Assembly: GCA_001769275.1 (NCBI GenBank)
Contig: MEOQ01000040.1
Location: 62,001-126,000 of the forward strand
Direction of reading: 5' to 3'
Source of the DNA: Bacteroidetes bacterium GWF2_43_63
GTDB lineage: Bacteria > Bacteroidota > Bacteroidia > Bacteroidales > DTU049
DNA length: 64,000 nt
Shown here: positions 1 to 6,688 of the stretch, piece by piece
Position numbering within the stretch: position 1 is the stretch's first letter
Layout of the letters: each line of letters starts with the position of its first letter
The notes under the pieces: generated by a model
What the model was told of the DNA's origin: nothing
What the model saw: only the letters and a program-made list of their open reading frames with translations
Databases searched by the model: none
Position numbers and translations under genes: made by a program

Positions 1-465
1 GATTGCAATACCGTTAGCAATGACGGAATGGCTACCGAGAAGAACACCTCGTTACCGGCTGCAGGTACCGGAATTGCCAACTTCAACAGCGATTATATTG
101 TTGGACCCATGCGCAGTGGTTTTGCTGCAGGGCCTGCAACAGACAGGTTGCAGTCGGGGGCTTCTTACTACGGAGTCATGGAAATGTCGGGGAATGTTGC
201 TGAGCTGTGCATTAATATTTATGATGCTTCTGGAAGGTCTTTTACCCCAACGAATGGTGACGGCTATCTGACCGGTTCACCCACCCCCGGATATGCTGAT
301 GCATCAACGTGGCCGAGTACTGTTACCGGAACTGCTGGAACAACTTTCAGGGGAGGTGGCTCCACCGAAACATATGGCTATTTGCGCGTGTCGGACAGAA
401 CTGTTTACATTGATGGTTCTTCGAACGGCAGATTCAATAACAGAGGAGGAAGAGGCATTCGCTGA
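1..465 (+). CDS. FGE/SUMF1-like domain protein, C-terminal part only
   Basis: The frame is open from the first base, so the gene starts outside the window and about 154 codons are visible. The fragment matches the C-terminal half of the formylglycine-generating enzyme (SUMF1) fold: YGVMEMSGNVAELC, then a glycine-rich FRGGGS stretch, then LRVSDR and a closing RFNNRGGRGIR, the equivalent of the family's usual NxGFR ending. True FGEs carry a catalytic cysteine pair just before that ending. Here the matching segment (YGYLRVSDR) has none, so formylglycine formation is unlikely. In Bacteroidota the same fold is used non-catalytically by gliding lipoproteins GldK and GldJ, and in secreted proteins. 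The stop codon overlaps the next start by one base (TGATG), so the two genes are probably translationally coupled. Fold assignment is firm; the role is unknown because the N-terminus is missing. Confidence 0.8.
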   Translation, partial: DCNTVSNDGMATEKNTSLPAAGTGIANFNSDYIVGPMRSGFAAGPATDRLQSGASYYGVMEMSGNVAELCINIYDASGRSFTPTNGDGYLTGSPTPGYADASTWPSTVTGTAGTTFRGGGSTETYGYLRVSDRTVYIDGSSNGRFNNRGGRGIR

Positions 466-1484
466 TGCGTTTTTTCAACTTCATATTGCTCTTTGCAATT
501 CCGTTGCTTCAGGCTGTTGCTCAGGACTGTTATTTCGGTGGATCCGGAAGCGGTTGTGGATTGTCATCAGTTGAGTATTGCTCGATAAACACTCCATATA
601 CTTCATCAATGACGGGTGATGGGTTTGATGCCAGCAGCATGTATTATTGTGCTGACGGCGCACGATACACATCGAGTGGTACCGGATCCGGTCTGAGTAG
701 TAGCGAAGTATGGTATTGCGATACATTAGGACAATTGATTGTTTTTCATTCGTCGGCCGATTACAGTAGCGGTTTTAGCATGTCTATGGTGGGTTATTGT
801 CAGCCTTTTGGTTTTATTGGTGGATCGTCAGGGCAGGGCATGTCGTCAGTGGATTATTGTACAAACATCACCTTTTTGGGTTCGGATGCCAGCGGGTGGG
901 GTAGTGTCATGGCTGTTTGTCAGGATCCATTGCCAGTTGAACTTCTTTCATTCACTGCGGTGAAATTGGGTGGTTCGGCTTTGTTGCTCTGGCAGACAGC
1001 ATCTGAAATAAACAATAATTATTTTCGTGTCGAAAAATCAGTAAACGGATTTGATTTCAGTAGTATAGGGATCGTTTTTGGAGCTGGCAATAGCAATCAA
1101 CTGCGGGAATATTCTTTTGTTGATGGAGCACCCGTTTTCGGATTAAATTATTACAGACTATCGCAAATTGATTTTGATGGTTCTGAAAATCAGAGTTCAG
1201 TAGTTGCTCTCGACTTTTTATTGGAAAATGAGTCGGAGGGAATTTCGATATATCCAAATCCTATAAGTTCTGAAAGTGTGATGAATATTGTCTTGCCATT
1301 CGATTTTGATGCACTTTTGAATATTTATGACATTAATGGCAGACTGGTTTATTCAGAAAAGGTTTCAGAAGATGATCAGTGTTTCAGGGTATTTGTGGAT
1401 TCTGATTTATTTCGGCCGGGTGTTTATTTTGTTTCAATAATTTCCGGGAATCAGATTTACTCCGATAAATTCCTTGTTGAATAA
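465..1484 (+). CDS. Secreted protein with six Cys-ended repeats and a T9SS type A sorting domain
   Basis: 339 residues. Residues 1-20 are a signal peptide ending AVAQ. Residues 21-152 hold six imperfect repeats rich in Gly and Ser, each closing with a cysteine (C39, C62, C85, C112, C132, C152) and usually reading GSGxGxSSxxYC. From PLPVELLSFTA (about 156) a beta-rich linker typical of Bacteroidota secreted proteins follows. A type A C-terminal sorting domain comes last: IYPNP at 262-266, NGRLV at 291, GVYFVSI at 319 and KFLV at the end. The protein should therefore be exported by the T9SS and released or attached at the surface. I do not recognise the repeat as a named family. The gene is coupled to the FGE-like gene upstream by a one-base overlap, so the two products may work together. 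Confidence 0.85.
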   Translation: MRFFNFILLFAIPLLQAVAQDCYFGGSGSGCGLSSVEYCSINTPYTSSMTGDGFDASSMYYCADGARYTSSGTGSGLSSSEVWYCDTLGQLIVFHSSADYSSGFSMSMVGYCQPFGFIGGSSGQGMSSVDYCTNITFLGSDASGWGSVMAVCQDPLPVELLSFTAVKLGGSALLLWQTASEINNNYFRVEKSVNGFDFSSIGIVFGAGNSNQLREYSFVDGAPVFGLNYYRLSQIDFDGSENQSSVVALDFLLENESEGISIYPNPISSESVMNIVLPFDFDALLNIYDINGRLVYSEKVSEDDQCFRVFVDSDLFRPGVYFVSIISGNQIYSDKFLVE

Positions 1485-1594
1485 AAAGGTCTCAGAGACT
1501 CAGATATTTTTCAACAACCGAAAAATGGCATCATGCATTTTTTTTCTGGCTTCAAAAATCAGATCAAAAATCTTAAATCGGATATCTTTTATCT

Positions 1595-2578
1595 CTATTC
1601 ATCTTCCGGATTCGGCCGACCTTTCGGCTTTCCGTTTTTCCAAAGATATTCCAGCTCGTCCATTTCTTTCTGATGCTCTTTTGTGACTTCCTTTGTCATA
1701 AGTTTGTCCAGATCGGGCTGTCCTGCATTTACCCAGGCAGTATACCAGAATGAGGAGACATAGTAAATAGACATTACGAGTTTTCGGTAAACCATTTTCT
1801 GCATTTCCTGTTCCATCAATTTGCAGAAAACAAGACTGAATTGCTTTGATACAACCGTTCCGCGTTCTTCCATCACGTAAATGCTGCTCTGATCATAATT
1901 GAGCAACAGTGAATCAAAAATATTCAACACACTGTCCGATTCGTTATGACTCAACTCAACCAGTTCCCAAACTTTGTCCATAGGTTTGCCAATATATTTG
2001 GCACGGCCAATGAAGAAGTCGAAATTGCCAGCGATCAGTTCAGGAATGCGGCTTTCCCACAGGGCATGCACCCCTTTCTGATAGGGTTTGCGGCCATCGT
2101 AATATTTAGTTGTGTGAAGCGGCACGTTACAATCGCCGATGTAATGACCAAAATTGGCCGAAGCATTGATGATTTTATCTACGTCACCTTCCTTGAAAGC
2201 ATCGGTTAAGCGATACATCATCCATTCAATATTCCAGGGCAGAATTCCGTGTTCTCTCAATGTGTCCTCGGTATACAGTTCAACTGCTTGTTTCCATTGG
2301 CGGGGAACAACATCAAACGGTTTTTCACCGAAACGATCAATGTCGATGTAGTGTTTTTCAGCCTCGCCTTCCACGGCATGGCTTCGCTTATCGGGATCAA
2401 CTGAATGCTGGATGATATAGTCCATGTGTTTTTTATAGAATCCAACCATTTCGGGTGGCAACATAAATATCGCGTGTTTATTTATCAGCCGGTGACAGAA
2501 AAATCCCCATGCATTAGCTCCCAGTGGCAGAAATGAAATGACGATAATAAACAAAAAGGGTCTCAGTATTTTATTCAT
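1595..2578 (-). CDS. Zinc-dependent phospholipase C / S1-P1 nuclease-like secreted protein
   Basis: About 327 residues from the ATG at 2578; an in-frame ATG at 2590 would add four. I prefer 2578 because the signal peptide then runs to ANA and cleavage leaves tryptophan 24 as the mature first residue, as in Bacillus cereus phospholipase C, where the N-terminal Trp binds zinc. The other ligands keep the family spacing: H145, D149 and H155 in GHYIGDCNVPLH, and H171 and E175 in HALWE. It should be a tri-zinc hydrolase acting in the periplasm or outside the cell on phosphodiesters. Whether the substrate is phospholipid or nucleic acid cannot be told from sequence. The start overlaps the end of comB by 8 bases, so they are likely co-transcribed. 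The C-terminus (KGRPNPEDE) is hydrophilic. Confidence 0.75.
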   Translation of the reverse strand: MNKILRPFLFIIVISFLPLGANAWGFFCHRLINKHAIFMLPPEMVGFYKKHMDYIIQHSVDPDKRSHAVEGEAEKHYIDIDRFGEKPFDVVPRQWKQAVELYTEDTLREHGILPWNIEWMMYRLTDAFKEGDVDKIINASANFGHYIGDCNVPLHTTKYYDGRKPYQKGVHALWESRIPELIAGNFDFFIGRAKYIGKPMDKVWELVELSHNESDSVLNIFDSLLLNYDQSSIYVMEERGTVVSKQFSLVFCKLMEQEMQKMVYRKLVMSIYYVSSFWYTAWVNAGQPDLDKLMTKEVTKEHQKEMDELEYLWKNGKPKGRPNPEDE

Positions 2579-3293
2579 GCAAAGTGGCATTAATGATTTT
2601 GTGACCGTCGAAAATTGGCACTACATCAGTCAGGTCGGGAGTGAAGCAGTATTCAAGTATTGAATCAAGATTGAGTTTTTTCAGTCGTTCGCGGTGCATC
2701 GCTTTCTGAATATAAGCAACCGGATTTTGTTTTGCAATGGACCACAAATCAACTGCAGCCTGGGCGGAATCGCAGTTCATCGTCAGGCCCAGCTCCAGAA
2801 GTCCAGCCGTTAGTGCTCCGGCAAAAATGGAATCTTCAAGATTAAATTTGTTTTTCCAACCAGCGCATACAATAACAACGTTCTGATTTCGACTGGCAAT
2901 ATATTTTGAAACTGCTGTCAGATTAATGAATGAAGCAATGACAACCGGCTTGCCATTGTTTATTTGCTTGATGGTCTGTGTGCCATTTGTAGTACTATAA
3001 ACAATACTGCGACCACGTACATGATCTTTTGTAAAGTTATCCGGAGAATTACCGAAGTCGGCAAAATCGAGTTTGACACCGTTTCGCTCGGCAGCAATCA
3101 GATATCCTTTGTTTTTATAATCCAGGGCCTCTTCGGTGGTGGCTACCGGAATAATTTCCTTCACCTGATTGTCGAAGGCTGCACAAATAGATGTTGTGGC
3201 ACGCAAAATATCTACAATGGCCACCGTAAAAGGTGGCTCCGTTTGTATGTGACCGTATAGGGCCGGAGTAAAGCAGATTTCAATACTGTTCAT
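2571..3293 (-). CDS. comB: 2-phosphosulfolactate phosphatase (ComB)
   Basis: 240 residues, the normal length. ComB removes phosphate from 2-phosphosulfolactate to give sulfolactate; it is a cytosolic, magnesium-dependent enzyme first known from coenzyme M synthesis. The family blocks are all present: VDILRATTSICAAF (27-40), AAERNGVK with DFADFGNSP (67-84), STTNGT (100-105) and CAGW followed by LEDSIFAGA (143-160). Bacteroidota do not make coenzyme M, so the product may feed another sulfonate route such as sulfolactate or cysteate for sulfonolipids; that is inference. It lies directly upstream of the phospholipase C-like gene and overlaps it. About 200 bases of AT-rich sequence with no evident signal separate its start from the thioesterase gene. 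Confidence 0.88.
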   Translation of the reverse strand: MNSIEICFTPALYGHIQTEPPFTVAIVDILRATTSICAAFDNQVKEIIPVATTEEALDYKNKGYLIAAERNGVKLDFADFGNSPDNFTKDHVRGRSIVYSTTNGTQTIKQINNGKPVVIASFINLTAVSKYIASRNQNVVIVCAGWKNKFNLEDSIFAGALTAGLLELGLTMNCDSAQAAVDLWSIAKQNPVAYIQKAMHRERLKKLNLDSILEYCFTPDLTDVVPIFDGHKIINATLHE

Positions 3294-3495
3294 AAAGGGC
3301 AGTTACAGAGGTGTAAAAATAATAAATTATTTTAAAGTATGACGCTGAATAGGAAAGCCAGATTGATTCAGAAAAATAAAAGTACAAAATAAATCTACGA
3401 AATGCTAAAATTTGTATGTTAAATAGTTTGGAATTGTTATACCAACGCAATTTGTAAGAAAAAGAAAAAATGGCAACACTTTATCCCAACCGCTA

Positions 3496-3879
3496 TTACT
3501 CACTCTTTCTATATACCATCCCCTGAAATCCTGCCACCAGCTCTCCGTCTTTATTACGGATGTTAATTGAATAAGTTGCCAGTTTGCTGCTGCACGAAAT
3601 TTCGCTGGCTTCGGCCGTCAGCAGTCCTTTTCCGGCGGGTTTGAAATATTTTATTTCGGACTGAATGGAAACCGCCACTAGCCCATGTGCATTCGAAGCC
3701 GCCGCCAGAGCCAGATCGGCCAGTGTAAACAGCGCACCGCCCTGTGCAATATTCACCGCATTCAGATGCTCGTCGGTAATTTGCATTTGTGTGACCGCAT
3801 GTCCTTGTGCAGCTTCAATAAGTTCTATACCCAGCAGTTTCGCGAAGCGGTCGTTCTGTATAAAGTCTTTGATGTTCAT
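3496..3879 (-). CDS. PaaI-family hotdog thioesterase
   Basis: 127 residues forming a single hotdog domain. The helix signature NAVNIAQGGALFTLAD (40-55) contains the GG and the aspartate (D55) that polarises the attacking water in PaaI-type acyl-CoA thioesterases. Enzymes of this group hydrolyse aryl-CoA or short acyl-CoA esters in the cytosol as tetramers. No phenylacetate genes are nearby, so the substrate is open; a general CoA-recycling role is possible. Gene length and the ending (GELVAGFQGMVYRK) are standard. It stands alone, with the carboxypeptidase gene divergent on the other side. Confidence 0.82.
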   Translation of the reverse strand: MNIKDFIQNDRFAKLLGIELIEAAQGHAVTQMQITDEHLNAVNIAQGGALFTLADLALAAASNAHGLVAVSIQSEIKYFKPAGKGLLTAEASEISCSSKLATYSINIRNKDGELVAGFQGMVYRKSE

Positions 3880-4085
3880 TCTATTGTTTTACCAGTTCAT
3901 ATGATTATTTCAGCCAGCATGCACAAATGCGACTGGTTGGTTGCTCTGAATGGTCTTTTACAGTGGGTGCTGATCCACATGATTTCAAATGTACACAATT
4001 TTTCCACATGCAAAACATAAATCATTTTCATTTTGTACATTGCAACATAATTTTCAATATACTGTCTTATTCCAAAACTGATTGT

Positions 4086-6407
4086 ATGAAAACCGCCATT
4101 ATTCTTTTCTTCTTTGTTTTTGTGGCCTGGACTGCGAACAGTCAGGAAATGTATCAGCGTGCAAAAGTCAGTGGCAGCAACGATTTTCTGAATACCATCG
4201 GATCGCTTGGCATTCCGGTGGAAGGCGAAATAAAGAAAGGTGAATATCTGATCTGCGACTTTTCGCAAATACAAATTCAGAAAATGCGCGATGCCGGTCT
4301 TACCGTAGAGGTGATTATTCCTGATGTGCAGCAACATTATACAAAACAGAATCAATCCGACAATCAGCGAAGTGTACGAAATACGGGATGTTTTGAAATT
4401 CCGGATTACTCAATACCGTCTCATTTCAACCATGGCTCTATGGGCGGATTTCTGACACTTACAGAATTATATGCCGAGCTCGATGAAATGCGTTCGGTTT
4501 TTCCCTCACTGATTTCGGCGCGTCTGATTGTCGATACCATTCACACCATCGGCGGGCGTCAGTTGTATTATGTAAAAATCTCTGACAATCCCGATGTGGA
4601 TGAAACCGAACCTGAAGTCATGTTTCTGGCGCTGAATCACGCGCGCGAGCCCATGGCCATGCAGCAGGAAATCTTTTTTATGTGGTATTTGCTGGAGAAT
4701 TATGCGACCAATCCTGAGATCCAGTACCTATTGCAGAACACCGAAATTTATTTTATTCCCTGTGTGAATCCGGATGGATACGAATACAACCGAACGACCA
4801 ATCCTTCCGGAGGCGGCATGTGGCGCAAGAATCGGAGAAACAACGGCGATGGAAGCTATGGCGTTGATCTCAACAGAAACTACGGTTATCAGTGGGGACT
4901 CGATGATATCGGATCATCACCAAACGGATCGGATGAGACGTATCGCGGTGATTCAGCTTTTTCTGAAGCCGAAACCCAGGCTGTGCGCAATTTTACGCTG
5001 GCGCACGATATCAAGCTGATTCAGGATTATCACACCTATTCGAATGTCATTCTGTATTCATGGGGATACGAAGATATGCCAACGCCTGATGATCTTTTGT
5101 ACCGCACGTATTCGTCATACATGGCTTCGGAAAATTCATTTGCCTATGGAACTCCCATGCAATGCATCGGATACAATGCCAATGGTGGCTCGTTCGACTG
5201 GTACTACGGCGAGCAGACCGCAAAAGATAAAATCATTGCATGGGGACCTGAGGTAGGGGATCCTGCAGATGGCTTCTGGCCTGCTGCATCGCTGATTGAT
5301 GATCTCTGCAAATTGTATGTTGCTGAAAATTTATACATGGTCCGTTTCGCCTGCAAATATGCTGAAGTGAAGGATTTATCGGATGTCGCAATTGAGATGT
5401 ATGATAATATTCCTTTCAGCATTCAACGTCTGGGACTCGATTCGCCTGCAGTTTACACAGTGACGCTGACATCGTTGACTCCAAATGCAACGGTGATAAC
5501 AACCCCATGGGTGTACAACGACCTGGCGCTGCTCGAAACCAGACTCGATGCTTTTCAGATCGAAACTTCAACCGGTTTATTTCCGGGCATGCCGCTTCCT
5601 TTTGAGCTTAGCATTTCAAATGGAATTTACACGGTGCGCGACACACTACAAAAAGTTTTTGGATGGCCAGCCGTGGTCTTTACCGACAGCGCTCAATCCA
5701 TGGCAAACTGGAGTGGCGGCTGGGCTACAACCAGTTCGGATTTCGTGTCTTCGCCATCTTCTTTTACCGACAGTCCCGGCGGAAGTTACAGCAACTATAC
5801 TTCGTCAACGATAACGCTGACATTACCCGTAAGTACGATGATGGCTGAGATGGCATGGGTTGAGTTTTATGCCAAATGGGATATCGAAGAAGGCTATGAT
5901 TATTGTGTGTTTGAAATCTCCACCGACAATGGCAGCACATGGATCCCGCAATGTGGAAAATACACATCACGCGGAAGCGCTGATCAACTGCCGAATGAGC
6001 CACTGTATGACGGAACACAGAGCAGCTGGGTGAAAGAATACATCGACCTTTCGGATTACCTGCTCATGAATCTGAAATTCCGTTTCCGCCTGGAGAGCGA
6101 TAGCTATGAGGAACGTGACGGCTTTTATTTCGATGACTTCACGCTGAATATTATTCAGTCTGTCGGCATGGAAGAAACGGAACTGAATACACTGAAGCTG
6201 TATCCGAATCCGGCTACCAATGAGCTTTACGTGAGTAATGTTTCATTAGGAAATTATTTTATTTCTGATGTCTCCGGCAACATTGTTCAACAAGGCGTCT
6301 GTGAAAACGGGAAGCTGAATATTTCGAACCTCGCTCAGGGACTGTATTTCATAACGGTCATTGAAAACGAAAAACGAATGCATGCGAAGTTTGTGAAAGC
6401 GGAATAA
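4086..6407 (+). CDS. Secreted M14 zinc carboxypeptidase with T9SS type A sorting domain
   Basis: 773 residues from the ATG at 4086. A longer frame exists from 3927, but only 4086 gives a signal peptide (MKTAIILFFFVFVAWTANSQ). The M14 catalytic set is complete: zinc ligands H185 and E188 in HAREP, H316 in QDYHTYSN, substrate-binding NRNY in VDLNRNYGYQWG, and general base E389 in WGPEVGD. A propeptide-like segment lies before about residue 110. After about 430 come beta domains, including a MAM/jelly-roll-like part ending FYFDDFTLNI. The last 80 residues are a T9SS signal (LYPNPATNELYV, GLYFITVIENEK, KFVK). It is expected to trim C-terminal residues from peptides outside the cell. An imperfect hairpin follows the stop codon. 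Confidence 0.92.
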   Translation: MKTAIILFFFVFVAWTANSQEMYQRAKVSGSNDFLNTIGSLGIPVEGEIKKGEYLICDFSQIQIQKMRDAGLTVEVIIPDVQQHYTKQNQSDNQRSVRNTGCFEIPDYSIPSHFNHGSMGGFLTLTELYAELDEMRSVFPSLISARLIVDTIHTIGGRQLYYVKISDNPDVDETEPEVMFLALNHAREPMAMQQEIFFMWYLLENYATNPEIQYLLQNTEIYFIPCVNPDGYEYNRTTNPSGGGMWRKNRRNNGDGSYGVDLNRNYGYQWGLDDIGSSPNGSDETYRGDSAFSEAETQAVRNFTLAHDIKLIQDYHTYSNVILYSWGYEDMPTPDDLLYRTYSSYMASENSFAYGTPMQCIGYNANGGSFDWYYGEQTAKDKIIAWGPEVGDPADGFWPAASLIDDLCKLYVAENLYMVRFACKYAEVKDLSDVAIEMYDNIPFSIQRLGLDSPAVYTVTLTSLTPNATVITTPWVYNDLALLETRLDAFQIETSTGLFPGMPLPFELSISNGIYTVRDTLQKVFGWPAVVFTDSAQSMANWSGGWATTSSDFVSSPSSFTDSPGGSYSNYTSSTITLTLPVSTMMAEMAWVEFYAKWDIEEGYDYCVFEISTDNGSTWIPQCGKYTSRGSADQLPNEPLYDGTQSSWVKEYIDLSDYLLMNLKFRFRLESDSYEERDGFYFDDFTLNIIQSVGMEETELNTLKLYPNPATNELYVSNVSLGNYFISDVSGNIVQQGVCENGKLNISNLAQGLYFITVIENEKRMHAKFVKAE

Positions 6408-6427
6408 ATTCAGTGGTCAATATTCAA

Positions 6428-6470
6428 TAGTCAGTTGCCAGTACAATACCTCACAACTGGCTACTGACTA
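6428..6470 (+). terminator. Hairpin after the carboxypeptidase gene
   Basis: TAGTCAGTTGCCAGT at 6428-6442 pairs with ACTGGCTACTGACTA at 6456-6470 (14 of 15 positions), with a 13-base loop and a T-rich stretch within 15 bases downstream. It begins 21 bases after the stop codon. It fits a factor-independent terminator, although the T-run is interrupted. Confidence 0.5.
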
Positions 6471-6688
6471 CTATTACATTTTTCTCCCCGTTTTTCATCA
6501 GTATTTGACAAAATAGATAAAGCTATTGATTTGTAAGTCAACGTATACAGAAAACAAGTTCGGTCCTCTTTTTTTAATTATTATGAATAGATGAAACGCT
6601 TAAAAATGAGGATATATTTCAGCAATCATAATATCCCAATTTGTAAAATGTCGTAACTTGCAAGACTTTACCGAAAAATAAAAATGCC

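Noticed and set aside
1484-1594. Terminator GTCTCAGAGAC after the cysteine-repeat gene
   Set aside because: The palindrome is only 5 bases per arm and is not followed directly by a T-run.
3927-4085. An N-terminal extension of the M14 carboxypeptidase
   Set aside because: A standard signal peptide starts at 4086 and the extension is rich in Phe and His with no similarity to the family.
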